Below, in pieces: positions 27,020 to 40,753 of a DNA stretch of 64,000 nucleotides. Where the stretch lies: assembly GCA_949987565.1 (NCBI GenBank), contig OX465111.1, forward strand, positions 8,699,202-8,763,201. Reading direction: 5' to 3'. Origin of the DNA: Luidia sarsii (lineage: Eukaryota > Echinodermata > Asteroidea > Paxillosida > Luidiidae). A model generated the notes under the pieces. The model saw only the letters and a list, made by a program, of their open reading frames with translations. It ran no database searches and was not told the origin of the DNA. The translations under genes and the position numbers were made by a program. Positions within the stretch are counted from its first letter, which is position 1; each line of letters starts with the position of its first letter.

Positions 27020-29790
27020 TACCCTTTTGCCTATAATTATATACTGTAGTGGATGCAGTACACCCTAATTCAAAAATATAAGACTCAAACCGTAGTACTA
27101 GTAGCTCCTAAAGTTGAAATAATCTCGTTTTCGATGCATCACCCTAGGCCTATAGGCCTATTTGATTTTCATTGTAATGTGTTTGAAAGGAGACAGGTCA
27201 ATAAAGTTTTCAGAAGATTTCACATTTTGCTCAATCAAGAACAAATCACATTGTCATCGTGATTAACAGGTGGAAGAAAAATCCACCTTTTTGATCAATA
27301 GTGTATATATCACGTTAAGTAATTCTACGACGATTGAACATTCAAAACTCTCAAAGTCGCCATCATCAAATTGGGGTTGTGTTTGATGGCATTTAGGATT
27401 GAGCTTTATCGGTTACCTATAATCACATGACAAACGCAAAGCTACCCTTGACAGCCGCCCACTGATCTAGTTCTAAGCCAGAGACTTGCCAACACTGATG
27501 CACATGACGCACGTGGATAAACCTCCCTCGGGTTGGGATGTGTTGGACGACCGTAAAAAAAAATACCCCTTGTTGCTGGCTTCTGTAAATGCTCTCAGGG
27601 ACGTCACAAATCTGTAGTCGATTCAACCATTATTATGATTGAAACTGGACATAAGTTTATTCGCGTGGAAAACCAGCAGAGCATCAAAGAGTGGTTGCAT
27701 GTGTCCAAACCTTGCTTCGCTCTTAAAATAACGTCAGCATGGTGCATTCAATACTTAGTGACGCTTGAACAGTATTCTATTGTAGCCCACAACATTGACA
27801 TCGAAATTTCCCCTGGTGTTTTGATGGAATTGCATTCTAATCATTGATTAGAAAATCGTAATCGTGCAGTGGGATTTCGCAGGGTCTTTCGCAAGCAATA
27901 AATTGGTTGGTGGTTGGGATTAGTGTTTTTTTTTTTGGGGGGGGGTGTTTTTAAACAGTGGGTGGTTTTTGCTATAATGTGTGCTCAGGCTATATGAATA
28001 ATAGCGCCCTAAGTTGTTGGAATTTTGTTGCAAGGCACTTACACTTGACTTATGTAGGCTGGAAGGATATATGGTATATGGTTACCTCATGAGCCAGAAA
28101 TTAAATTGGGTGGACCCTGCACTAAATACGTGCAGTGACACTCATTGTGCACCATCCTGGTTGGGACTGTGAGTTGCGGAACTGTTTGCAGGGATTTTCA
28201 TTCAAAAAACAACAACAACGGACCCTGAGTTTGGCTGGTGCTTCCGGGCGACGATGACCATGCTTCCTTCACGTTCCCGGCAACTCCGGGAGATTCAGAC
28301 TTATAAATAAAAAGATGGGGTGAGGTTGCCCTTCCAATTTTTGTCAACTTCATAGGGCAAACGATCACCCGCTGAAATGGTCGAAGCTCCTTCTTTATGC
28401 GGCAGGATATGCAGGAGCGAATAATGAAAGAGCTGTTCCCAGCTCTCCATTCAGAAGGCCGGGCAGCACGCGTTGATACAATGAAGCCGCTACGCCCACG
28501 CGCTGTGCATGACTCACAGTATAAAGTACCCCCTTTCAATACCCTGTCATATCCAAGGCGGTTCCCCTATCTTAAAACCGCCACAAAACCGGAGATAATC
28601 ACATAATTATTCCATCGTTTTCTTCCAGAAAACAATTCCAATTCGAACATCCGGGGCCCGGCGTCACTTTTCATTTCACTTCGACGTCTATACACAATCG
28701 ATAATTTAGACTAGACTTACACTAGCACCATAAATAAATTGACATTTGCTGTTCGGGGGGATGCTAAGCCGAGAAAGAGGGGTTTCCCCAGTGTATGATG
28801 TCACTGGGTGGATGAGTGTTGGGAAGTCGCACACACCCTTGCTGATGCGCATCAACAATTTACCTGTATATCGCAAATCGGAAATCGTCATGATTTTTCA
28901 ACGAATGAGTTTTTGTTTTAAATAATGGAGAGGCTTTGGGCGTTCACGGACAACAACATCAGCCGTGGATTAATGGAACAATCTTCCCTGGTTACGTCAT
29001 GATGCTCCAATCTTCCCATTGCCCTCTTACTAGAAGTCTTAATATTTTTTATATTTGCATTTTTGTAATTTGAGTTAGTTGTATTTTACACATTTTTGTA
29101 CACTACTTTAAAACACAGAAAATATGTCAATTGACCAGACACGATAACGACTTTACGGCACAATACGATAAAGACTGAATGTCATCTGTGGTCTACTTTT
29201 ATCTAGATATCATCTGCTACCACGCTGTCTTTTTATAGCCGGGCTGTACTTTGGGTAAAACCCGGCTGAAGACAAGCGCGTACACCGATAAGCGTGAGCG
29301 TGGGAAAATCCTTCACAATAATGGTAAACAAGCCTATTACATTTCGGCCAATAATTATCTCAGTATGCATTCCGACAGAATGACAGGAGCTCCTATCACA
29401 ATCAAGCGAGGAAACAGTTGGTTGACTCTATAAAGAGATAACCATGTCATTTAAATGGTTCATCCCAGTAATTCCACGGTACATGCAAGGTTGGTGCATT
29501 CAAATCCTATTTGTAAATAAAAACAAGTAACAGTGGTTGCGAGTGCCGTCTATATACTTTTTTTATACAGCCGGATTTGGTTAAAATGGTTGGGACCCGC
29601 ATGGCTGTGAACAGTCACCTCCCGGCATGTATTTCTGTCGGTTTGAGATCAATGTAAATAGGCCTATGTTTACATGTTTCTGATAGGGGTGGCAGTAAAG
29701 CTCTCTGGTGTTTAGCTCTGTAACGATGCTGTACTGATTTTAACAGTGTCACGAATACTTACCCAAATAAGCATCGTGATGTCAGGGTGT
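27020..29790. other. Intergenic sequence without a recognisable gene
   Basis: Unique DNA with open frames up to 113 codons (28198-28539 on the minus strand) that resemble nothing I know and lack supporting signals. Possible regulatory DNA. Confidence 0.45.
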
Positions 29791-29792
29791 AC

Positions 29793-29895
29793 AGGCTGTA
29801 TAGGCTGCTTCATATCAGAAATATAGGCCTGAGAGTATATAAAATAGGCTGCTTCATATCACGAATATATAGGCCTAAGAGTATATAACATATCA
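29793..29895. repeat. Two-copy tandem duplication of about 50 bp
   Basis: ATAGGCTGCTTCATATCA and ATATAGGCCT.AGAGTATATA occur twice in a row. Confidence 0.75.
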
Positions 29896-29958
29896 CTGAA
29901 ATGTTACAAATTGCTTACTGGCCTTTAAAACGTACCTGTTTGCTTCGAAACGTCAATA

Positions 29959-30163
29959 GACTGATTGCGCGACCACTGTTTACATGCCATCACGTGACGA
30001 CTTATAGTGGGTATTTTTTCATCTCATTTAGCACAGAGCAGCGATGGAAATGTACAAGGAAGAACGCTTTTTTCTCATTTTCACTCTTGTTCCGCATCTA
30101 ATGAGATGCAAAAATACCCACTTTATAAGTCACATGATGTAAACATTGCTCGCGCATCGGTCT
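29959..30163. repeat. Foldback (MITE-like) element with arms of about 65-70 bp
   Basis: The left arm AGACTGATTGCGCGACCA..TGTTTACATG..ATCACGTGAC..CTTATA.GTGGGTATTTTT pairs with the right arm TGCAAAAATACCCACTTTAT, CACATGATGTAAACA and GCTCGCGCATCGGTCT. Confidence 0.8.
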
Positions 30164-33100
30164 ACAGGCCTATATAACTTGGGAGCTCCGTGTATATGGC
30201 GCAATTAGACCCAGTCGCTCACACCGAAAACAAAAATGCGTGTGTGACACGAAGACTTCGTGTCGGAAACGGGTCCATAAGATAGCGTAGGAACGTTCGT
30301 CAAAGTTGAGTATTTATGTAGGTCATTGCAGAGCCCGAAAATAAGCCGCAAGAAGTTTACCAACTTAAGTACAAGCTCCCAAAAATAAGATAGCGTATCA
30401 GTGAACAACCTCCACCTACATTCACACGCAGAAAGAAAGCACAAGTTGAGACGAAGGCATGAAACTGAGGCCAACAAACAACTGACTCTACCGCATAAAC
30501 AAACGGTTCCTAAAAGTCTGTTCTACATAAGCAAGTCACTGCAAGTCCTGTGTCAGTCTTTGGCCCGTTCAAGCTTACCACAAGCAGCGCGGGACAGTGT
30601 TGCCTGCACGGACCTGTGTGCAATATTGACCCGCTGTAACAATCGCGACCATGCGTTGTTGACAAAACAATGGTTCGAACTTTGCCCGTCCTATCCTATA
30701 CGGGCCAATCTCGAACCTAAAGTAACCCCCCCCCCCCCAGATTTTTTTTATTTTATTTTACAAATAACAAATAAAAAAATACCGATTGATGAAGCCTGCA
30801 GGTGGCTCTGTGTTTGTTTCGCGCGTGTGTTTTTCTCTTCCAGGGTCCGGGAATTTCTCTTTGACGGGGAAAATAATCAAACATGACCTCATGTGGATGT
30901 TATGCTGGCGTACTCCATTCAAATACATGCAAGTCAAAAATCTTTTTTTCTTCTCAATTGGGAAATGCATCGATTTTTCCCTCTTCCCATCGAACTAAAG
31001 CCAAAGAGCAAAAGGAGTTTCATTAAGAGAAAGTGAAAATGAACTGATCCTGGTGTTAACAAAAGGTCTCCGAATGAAAACTACATGTGCTCCAAACTGT
31101 TGAATAGCTGCAGTCGATATTTCCCGGTCAGATTGCCGGACTGACTGATCCTTCTCGCCGGATCCCCCTCCCACGCCCCACTCCCCCCGGCACCTCGGCA
31201 ACCGGAGAACATGATGTCATGCATTCTGTTGGGGAATCGTAAAATTCCGAAATGTCCCCCCAAGTTAGCTATTTTGTGTGTGACACACAAGCCGGCTGAG
31301 AGGTGACATAAACTGCAAGCGACCTGAGGAGTTTTCAGAAAGAAACAGTGGCTCCATTTTAAAATGGTGCACGGCAGGGGGTGTCCAGCATCAGTTAAAC
31401 ACGGGTCAGTCACCCACTTTTCACACGCCCACCCACTACAAGTTCTAGTAGCCTATGTACACTGTATACATGTACATGTAGCCCATATAGCCTAGCTGCA
31501 CTGCACTGGTACCGAGTGGCTGTTTGGAAGCACCCTTGAGATGCGAATGACATAAGCACTACGTTCACAGCACACCATTTCCACAAGGTGAACGTCCGTC
31601 ACCAACAGTCAATATGAATTAGCTCACACAGGCCTACATGTATGCGCACGAAAAAATACCCGTAACACCATGGTAACACCCAGAACTGTACGCCTATAGT
31701 ACATGTACATGTACATGCCTATAACTCCCATACGTCCAATATGACATGGTCCAATGGACTGCGCGGCAAAGCATGACGTCAGAAGTTCGCAGCGAGCCCC
31801 TCGAAATACGAACATGGAGTATCTGTATCCAACGACCTCTTGGTTAAAATGATTGACTGATTCCACCCATACCCCTTTCCGTGCGGTAAGCGTTCGTCGG
31901 GCGTTTTCACCCGAAGGACCGAACGCTAAGGAAACGCGTGGCGTCCGTCACAATGCATCGAAGAGTTCCATAATACATGTATATAAAAAACGCAACACCA
32001 ATGGACATAATACGACAAGGCAAGTGCATTCACCCACGGTATTGAGTCATGAAGAATTGTTTATTATATTATAGGTCAACTGTTTGTCGAAAGGATCTAT
32101 TGACTCCTGTCCAAACAGAAAAGCTTGCCCGATTGTATCATCGTTCTGTCCCCTAACAGTGAACGTATTGTGGAACTCGGAGTGTGCCTTATACACTGTG
32201 CAAATACACCATGAACACACCGAATCATTTCGGAGAAATGCCGAAACACAAGTAGGCTGCATGCGGTTTACTGGTTGCGCGTAATTCATGACAGATTGCT
32301 CAGCGCGCCAAACAATACAAGGTCTGTACTGAGCTTGCAGGGATATTTTCATGTCGGTAAATTGTGTGTGACATGTCTCCGTGCCACACTGCGTGAGTGG
32401 TCACCGACGTGCACAAAGACACGTTCCCAAGGCGCTTGTATAGTGACGATACCTGTGTCCGTGCATACCCTGGGAACATGACCATTTAGTTTCCCGATAA
32501 ATTGTTCCACTTTCTGCCGACTGTTTTGATGACATCATACAGGGTTCCTAAGGCAACAGTCAGTACTTGAGGCTGTCGGGACCGTTGCACGTCCCTGGAA
32601 AACAATCCGGGTCACACCGGGGAGAGGTTGTGCATACAATGGCAGCGCTCCTGACCACAGACCATACAGACGTATACTACAGGCTCCTTCGCCATTGCCA
32701 TAATTACGCTGTAATTTGTTTGACATCGATGCAGTCTTTACAAGCTCAAAATTTTGAATGCATTCATTTGGAACCGAATACCATGCAGGATTCGACATGT
32801 TATTCCATGACATTGCGTTGTTTGATTGGTTCTGTGTTTGAAGAACCCTAGCAGGCTCAGTCTATGGAAGAACAGGCTATCGCACCATAAGAGGGCTGTC
32901 CTCTACACGACTAGACGACTAGCACACCGTGCACATTCATGCTGAGAGAACTGCCGTAGAAATTGAAGGCAGTCGACGCATGCGCAGATGACCCGATGTG
33001 TCAATTTCGACGTCGCAGGACCATCCGTTGTACAAAACGGATATTCTTTATTACATGTAGATGATGAGGACCATCCAGGCTTGTCTGGCGCGAACTCAGG

Positions 33101-33505
33101 CCCGGTCATATATACGCAGCCTGGATCCGCACTGCGCGCGATGTGCATGCTGAATGGACCTGGTGTGGCAGTGGATCTGGCTGACTTTTACGAGTAAATC
33201 TCACACGATACCGGCACCATGCGCCGACGGCTACAAGTCATAATGTACAGAATAGAAGCGTTGTGATCGTCATGTTTCCATACCACCTCCCTTCGTCGAA
33301 ACATACTTCGCAGAAAAGGGTCATTAATTTATGTATCTATTTATTTTGGAGGTAGTCTTGACTGATTTAGCAGTTCGTTTCTATGGGAACGGTACAATGA
33401 TTCACGATAGATTATTCACGGGGCAATATACAGACGAGACCTTCTTGATCCTTCAGCCCTTCTCGGTAAATATTGGTGCCTGCCGTCTGTTGAACACAGT
33501 ACCGA
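30164..33505. other. Intergenic sequence without a recognisable gene
   Basis: Contains a poly(C) tract (30726-30739) and ACATGTAC-rich words near 31470 and 31700. A 161-codon open frame at 30401-30886 crosses the poly(C) tract and is not convincing. Confidence 0.5.
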
Positions 33506-33509
33506 ACGG

Positions 33510-33965
33510 GGCTAGAGAAAGAGAGGGCTAAGGATAGAGAGGGACTCGGGAAGGCTGGAGATAGGAATAAACATTACTTTTAAAAAGGGCAAGATTGTAG
33601 GCAAGAAGAAATCAAGAACCAGGAAGGGAATTCCAGGTAGAGGCAGAACGAGGGAAGAAGCTGTTCCGATAACTCTCCGTTCTACATTGGGATAGATAGA
33701 GTGTGTGGGTAAGAGGAGGCAAACAGCCTGGTTGCTTGCTGAAATGTCCTGACTGGGGGGACCAAGTCGGTAAGACCAGATGAACGCCTACCATGGAAAT
33801 ATTGGTAGAGGAGAATCAGGGTGGTCACCGTCCTACGATGGGCTAAGGGTTGCAGTGACGACCCAAGCTCAGGCCTCGCCAACAAGGTTAATAACCTCTG
33901 CACCCGATCAGGGACAAGCGACAGACAGATGCACCAGCCCAAATAATTATGAGAGCAGTATTTCA
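33510..33965 (-). pseudogene. 3' end of a non-LTR retrotransposon (LINE, CR1/L2-like) ORF2, frameshifted
   Basis: Minus-strand translation gives LQPLAHRRTVTTLILLYQYF, then LVPPVRTFQQATR, and, in a second frame, YRNSFFPRSASTWNSLP followed by NLALFKSNVYSYL. This order is the typical C-terminal end of CR1/L2-type reverse transcriptase proteins. The frame change near 33690 and an internal stop show it is dead; only about 450 bp remain. Confidence 0.75.
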
Positions 33966-33999
33966 TGGTGGACCTTATAGGTCTGTACAAATCGTATTA

Positions 34000-35600
34000 T
34001 TCTCTCACTTTATTTCGTGTAATCAGAGTGAGGCTTGAATTGCTTGGGGCTGATCCACACGTAACCCTGTTCCACGTTACCGTTCCGCATACGAGCCAAA
34101 CTAAGTGGATTAGGAGCAAAATTCATGGTCATCTGATTAAAAGTTTGCTTCCAGACAGGCGAACCTAACAGACTATATAGAAGACATGAATACGAATTAA
34201 TGATTGACGATTTCTTGCAACTCCCTGAACTAATCAAATGGTTTAGTAGTCCCCTAGAGATGTCCATGGCGGACTAAATAATTATGTCCAAGATTACGGC
34301 TTGTTGCAATTGATTATAGAATGACTACCCACAACTACAGTACATACATCATCAACTCTTCGGAGAACTCCCGGTTGATGTAGTGTACACAGACAGTGTG
34401 GGCGTTCTGTGCAGCAACGATTGTGCCAATGTGAAGATTCGGTGCTCTTCGTTCCTATATTGTGGGCGACGGAAGTCTGGTGATATGTCACGAAGACCCA
34501 GCGTCAAGTTGTTTCGAGAAAAAGCACGTGGGTGTTGGGGAGTAATTATATCGAACCGACCATCAATATATAGTCAAAAGTCAACACGATCGGGACGAAA
34601 TGCACAAACTAGTGGAATACTGTGCATGGATAATTCAGTGTGAAGTCTCGTGCGTTTGCCCATTTGGTGAGTATATACTGCACTCTTAGTTATATATTAG
34701 CGCCCGTGCGCAGAGCAGCTGGCACGCGCGTTCGCAAGGAAATGTGTCGGCGAGGGCGCCAAAATGTCGCCCAACAATTCCAAAGACCTTGATCACTGTG
34801 TTGTCGTACACCTCTGCCAGACGCCTCGTATTTACACGGTACTACTCAGAAGATTACAGACAACCAACGCAGTAAATAAAGCACGAACAGGGCTCTTTGG
34901 CGTTCTAAAATTGGGACTCAGTTCGCAGAATCGTTAAAGGCTGTTAAAGCTGTTTTTAATTGGTTGAGGCAGCCGATGTCAAACGTAAACACTACTTGGA
35001 AGCAGGAGATTCCCACACCGCAGGTGTGTGTCTCAAAAGACAACGAGACAGGCCAGCCTCTGGCAAGGAGGTCAACCTTAAGACAATGTGCCGCTCCTTT
35101 GATGATGTGTTGCAAAGGTTTCACCGATAAAGCCTCTGTTGTATCGGTTCGACACGAAGAAAACCCTTGAAGACACAGGCAAACCGCACGGGGGTACAAC
35201 CGGTATAACCTTGTGAGAGATTGTAGCTTGCAGCTCCATGGATACACAGTGGGAGAGGGAGGGAGAGGGGGCGTGCTTCATGACGTGCCTTGGATGGGGG
35301 AGACGTCAGTTGAATAGACGAGCCCTCGGGGTGGAACTTGGCCCGTCTGAAGGCCCAACCTAAAGCACTGCCAATTCTGGGAAGACACACTCACGTGCTT
35401 GCTCATTAATCATCAGCCGTGTCCATTGTTACCAACTCACTGAAAAGGAGCAGCAAGCCCTGTTTCTAACAGGAGCCGTTCACATAATTTGTCGAGATAC
35501 TCCTATTCATTTTTCTGAAATTTGCATAGGCCTAAAACCGAAACTTGATTCTGCTAGGGTTCAAACTGCCAGGCCAGTACATTAATTGAGATCATGCTCA
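34000..35600. other. Intergenic sequence without a recognisable gene
   Basis: Unique sequence, locally CpG-rich (34690-34800, with an E2F-like GGCGCCAAAA at 34755-34764). No supported ORF. Confidence 0.4.
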
Positions 35601-35606
35601 CTGTGG

Positions 35607-35752
35607 TCAATTCCACCAAACTCATCGTAACTTACGATCAATCGCAAGACGGTGAGCGATGCACAGAAACCATACACCGTGTATCACGCCTTATCATGGG
35701 TTAACAATCGTAAGTTGAGTTACGATCATCGTTAGACTTTGTGAAATGCAGC
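35607..35752. repeat. ATTTCACCAAACTCATCGTAAC MITE, copy 3
   Basis: TTCCACCAAACTCATCGTAA, TTACGATCAATCGCAAGAC, GTAAGTTGAGTTACGATC and ACTTTGTGAAATGC. Confidence 0.8.
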
Positions 35753-35759
35753 CCTGATC

Positions 35760-38700
35760 ATTAAATTAAGTGAGCAGCTTGCGAGATTTGTGCATAGTTC
35801 TCTCATAATTAAAGGTGAGTGAACTGTGAGCATGAACCATACACATGTCATTTCTCGCGCCTAGTAGACAACCGGTAAAGTTTATCGTTATTTTTGTGTT
35901 TTTGGGTATATAACACTAATGTATTATGCACTGTGCTAGTGACAGCAAACATACTGTGAAACACAACATTTACATCGATTGAAGCAACACGTGAACGGAG
36001 AACATGAATGGATTGATTACTGTTAAAGTTGACTTTTTAGTGTACGATTCTGGAAGAGCATACATGTATAGGGATGGGGCGAGAGAGTGCAGCTCTGTGG
36101 CGGCACTCTACAAAGTCATCCGGGTTTGTTTACCTGTCAACTCGCAAACAACGACTAACAACAGACCTTCGACGAGCTGAATGGACGCACAGAGGACCCT
36201 CTGTGGTAAACGCTAAGAAGCCGGGACACCTTATGCGAGGAGGCCTGAAACGTTGAAAGTCTTCTTTCTTTTCTCCGGCTCTCGGTGGGGATAGGAGCCG
36301 CTGAGCTCATCTGTTTGGTAAACTGATCAAAGGTTTAACAATGGAGAGATAAAGTGGGGAGGGGGTACCATTGGAGACCCTTTGACGATTGGAGACTCTT
36401 AGAAACGGTGGACAAAGGGTCCACTGGTCAGCGTATGGATGGATGTCATTAGTTAGACAGTAAATGGAGTCGAAGAAAGGACTGACTCAATTTGAAACCT
36501 CAGTCTCCACAAAGCACATCAGAATGACCTTGGTCAGAAGCGGAGATAATGAAACATCATCAGAACCGATCAGGATATATACGTTGGTAAAGAAAACAGT
36601 GAAATGGACAATCTTTTTTTTTTTACAATCATCGATTCTGAAAATGAAGGCATTATTCTTCATATTTACGGGGTTGAGACTGATGAAGTTCAAATGAAAT
36701 GGGGCTAGACCCCTATGTTTAATTTCATACTGTCAATCAAGGAACGACTTCTGAGCACCAACACAATGCTACCCTTTTAAGTGTTCATAACTGTGGGCCA
36801 CGTGTTTAGCTGATGTAATTGTTTAAGTTTGGCTCTTTGAATTGGCCATACACTAGTAGTGTTATCTTCTCTTCTTTTTCGAAGCGTCCGTCAAAAGAAA
36901 TCGTTTCATAAAGCCACACTCACAATAAGAGTAAAGCCTGAATCGTACATCTGGCTTAATTCAATGATATACCAACAATGAAAACTCACAAAATCTAGCC
37001 GGAAATACACACACCCAACTCTGGATTAAACGATAAGTACAAGGAGCTGGCACTAATACCCTTACAGTACACAGTCCGAACAGGACAGGCACTGTGCACG
37101 ACCACCGTGTTTCAATTGAATCTATTCTTATTATGACATGCTGGGGCACATGAGCAATCGGGCAAAGCACTGATCGTACAGTGAAATTGTTGAGCAAGCC
37201 CCCTCAAATATATACATCCTCACCTAGTACGCAAACAATCATAATATACCGTATAATCTGATCAGTAGATCAAGGGACAATTACTATGTAAATAAAATAA
37301 GTTATAATTGTAAAATGATAAGAAATAACCAATGATAAAATGTGTATTAATACAGTGCTCATTGGAACACACGATGAACGTTCTCTATATATCTCAAAAT
37401 TAATAACAAATGTTTAGGTCGAATTCAATACAGGAACTTAAAAACAACTTTCGTAAGACCTTCGTCAATGGCACGTCGTGGGACCTAAAGCAAACAACAA
37501 TATGTACTGTTGCATTGAGCCATTTTGTTTATTGTAGACCAATATGACCTGCTTTGACGGGCATGTGCTTTAGAGCTTTCAGCACTCCCAATGGCATTTT
37601 GAATGGCGTATGCTGTGGACAATATACACGTGTTCGACCCAAGTGGCAAAAAGCCCTATATCAATGAGCCCTTCCCCATTGAAACCTTTCCGAACGCGAC
37701 GGTCAAGGCTAGGTGGGAAACTAACTGTAATGTTAATTACGTAACCTTCTTTTCATTAAGCGGAAATATACTGCATGGTTACCCGCCCAGAGTCATACAA
37801 TGCCGACGGCTTAATTTCATTTTTGAAATGTCGAGAGATTAATTTCTGAATGGCGAAGGTCCGTGATTTTATACGTTTACCACGGAAAGCTTATCATAGA
37901 AGTAAATTAATTTTACAGCTTTTACGTGTGTCACGATCACTGTCAGACCAGAGAGTTAAAATGACGTGACATAAATTATCAAAACGGGTTGTTTCTAATG
38001 ACCTTTCTGATAAACGTGACGAAGATGGAAGAGGCCAAATTTCACCAGAAATGCCACAAATCAAATCGGATGCATGGTAGGTTCAATATTAAACTTCATG
38101 TGACTTAGGCCTTAAGGTCTCTTTTCACGGGGCACGCAAACGATTCGCAAAAGATGCGAATGCCAACAAAATGGCAAGGTTCATCATTTCAAGCCTTTCT
38201 CTGAGTGTGTCGCGACAATGGAGCCGTAAACCATTCTTGCGCAATTTGTGCGTACGGTAGTTCTCACAACGAAGGGGCCCCTACGTGCGAATGCCATTTG
38301 TAGCGTGCATAACTATGGCCAGGCCATAACTAAGCCTTACACGAAGAACACGCGAATCCAACTCAAACAACACGAATGTTGGACCAATCTCAGGGAACAG
38401 TCGTGGGGACATTTCGAACACATGCGAACTCTGTCCGCATATTACGCGAATAATAAACGCCGTGCGACATTCATGCGACATTCGCACATAATTATGCCGC
38501 GCGATTATCTTGAGACCGGTGAATCGCAGAATATGGACGTTAGTTGATCCTTTGTTGAGCTGTGCCAGTCGCAATAGAAGCCAGATACCTCGGCATCACG
38601 TGGTGCGGATTTGCCACCAAACCCGTTCAGAAGAAGTAGGCCTATACGTGAACAGCTCGCGAATAGATCGGACCATCTTCGCTGCTTTCGCGAGACTGCG

Positions 38701-39560
38701 TCAGACATTCTCGGAAGCTGTTAGGGGTTTCAAGAAGATGTTGCGAACATCACACACGTCTTGAGTAGGAGTCGTGCGCATATCCCATATGACGAACTTT
38801 TCAATTATTTTTTTTTAATTCCCGCCCATTGGAAAACGACTACCGCGAACATGTGACGACGCTTCCCAACCCCGCGCATGTTTGGCCAACTTTCGGAGCC
38901 TAAATCACTAATATGTCTATACATACGAATACGAAACTTTGCATTTTTTTTGTCCTCGATATTCGCATCCTAAAACCTTACTTTAGTACGACTGGAATCT
39001 AAAACCAAGGTTTCCCAGAACGTTCCCAAATGTATCTCCGGTGACAATCTGCTCGTGGTTAGTTCTCTTCGTCATAAGCACCCACTCGCTCTTTACGAAG
39101 GCCTATGTGATGTTCGCCAAATCTTCATGAAACCCAAACAGATTCCGAGAGTTTGGAGAAAGTCTCGCGCGTTTCTCCCGAGGTTTATCCGATCATTTCT
39201 CGACCTATTCAGTACTCTTCGCGTACCGTAGGCTACCTCTTGAGAAGAGGCGATTAGCAGACGACAAAGCCAGCGCCTTTCACGTCAAGGTTTGGCAAGA
39301 ATGATTGACGCCTCCATTGTCGCCAGGCACATACATCTATGGGGAACTAAACCTTCCCGAATGATGGGCTTTGATGCTTATTCGACATTAATTTCGCATC
39401 CTTGGGAATGGTTACCGTGCCCTGCATGAATACAGACATGGCTGTGCAGGGCTTTTGCATAAAGACGACTGACTGAGGAAGGCATTACGGTGAATGAACC
39501 GCTTCATGAAAGCATCAGGTTAAAGTAATTCTTTCTCGACTTGTCCCGTACGGGCAAAAT
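35760..39560. other. Intergenic sequence without a recognisable gene
   Basis: 36.0-37.9 kb is unique. 38.1-39.3 kb is rich in GCGAAT/ATTCGC words and may be an old repeat. Open frames reach only about 100 codons. Confidence 0.4.
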
Positions 39561-39562
39561 CC

Positions 39563-39592
39563 GTGTGTGTGTGTGTGTGTGGGGGGGGGGGG
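39563..39592. repeat. (GT)n followed by poly(G)
   Basis: GTGTGTGTGT run then about 14 G, the same arrangement as at 24713-24740. Confidence 0.95.
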
Positions 39593-39702
39593 GCCTTCAC
39601 AGAAACGGGTTATCGTAGGAAGTGCCGATGGGTATAATATATACTAACCTATTGGGTTTTTAAACTAAAGAGCACCATTATCGTTCACACTTTTGAATGG
39701 CT

Positions 39703-39813
39703 CTTAAAATTTAGTGGGCCTGACGTTTCGATCCTAGCAGGACCTTTCTCAAAGGCAGAGTGCCTTTGAGAAAGGTCCTGCTAGGATCGAAAGTCTGGCC
39801 CACTAGATTTTAA
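39703..39813. repeat. Long hairpin made of two inverted GAGAAAGGTCCTGCTAGGATC cores
   Basis: CTTAAAATTTAGTGGGCCTG, ACGTTTCGATCCTAGCAGGA and CCTTTCTCAAAGGCA meet their reverse complement at about 39758, giving arms of about 55 bp with one or two mismatches. Confidence 0.9.
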
Positions 39814-40284
39814 GATTTGTATTTTGGTAATTTTAGTCAGTAAGCAGTTTGCAACATTTTTGTATATCACTTTTGAATGGCTTTAGAAAATGAAACTTTA
39901 CCGGATTTAAGACGCTGATGTGAATACAGTATTATAGGTAGAAAGTATAATGAGGACTGTTGTAAAACACAGCCAGTTCTGAAAGGCTATTGTGACTGAC
40001 TTGCTATAGTATAGTAAAGACTGCTACTGCATGGTGTCTTCATACGATTTGTGATTAGTGCAGCAAAATGACGAACAGAGCAGTGTTGAATGCAAGACGC
40101 GACGGTGCATACTATAGGCATTTCCAGCGTTGAGACAGTTGAGCAAATGCTCTTTTCTACGTATACATCTGTCAGTACAAGCAACAGCGGCCAGTCAGTG
40201 AGCCAGAGGGCCAGTCAGGGAACATTTCTCGTTCTCTTTTTCAAGGAGACAATTGCTTTTGAGGATGGTTTATGTCTGACCATC

Positions 40285-40380
40285 TCATTGGAGTTTGGAT
40301 GGATAGATGAGTGGATGGACGGATGGAAGGGAAGAGGGATGGATGGATGGGTGTGTGAGTGGGTGTATGAATGGATATGC
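40285..40380. repeat. GGAT-rich microsatellite
   Basis: Imperfect GGATGGATGGAT / GAGTGGATGGACGG repeats. Confidence 0.8.
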
Positions 40381-40753
40381 CCTGGTCTCTGACGACGAAG
40401 CCGAAGCCTCTTGTTCCTAATTATCACCACCACACTTACGGAGACTGGCGACGGCGCGTTGGTACATGGTCTGTTATGACGGCGTGGGAGTGTGTTGGAT
40501 GAGGGCGTATGACTGTGTGTCTGTGGATTGGGCGGCAGTTACCCAAAGAGACAAGGACGAAGGAACACATGACCGACGAAACTATAGTGATTCAACACGC
40601 AAACATGAGCACAACTGGCTACTGTTTAACGTAACGGAGTTTCTGATTAAAAAGGAAGACAACTATAGGTAGCACGGCGCACTCACCCAATGTTACACTT
40701 ATTTTTTAAGTTCTAGCTAGATGGGATTTGAAGGTTTGCATAGTGGAAGTCCC

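Noticed and set aside
28198..28539. 113-codon minus-strand frame beginning MKGGTLYCESCTARG
   Set aside because: No domain, no splice or poly(A) support.
30401..30886. 161-codon open frame
   Set aside because: Crosses a poly(C) tract and AT-rich low-complexity DNA; no domain.
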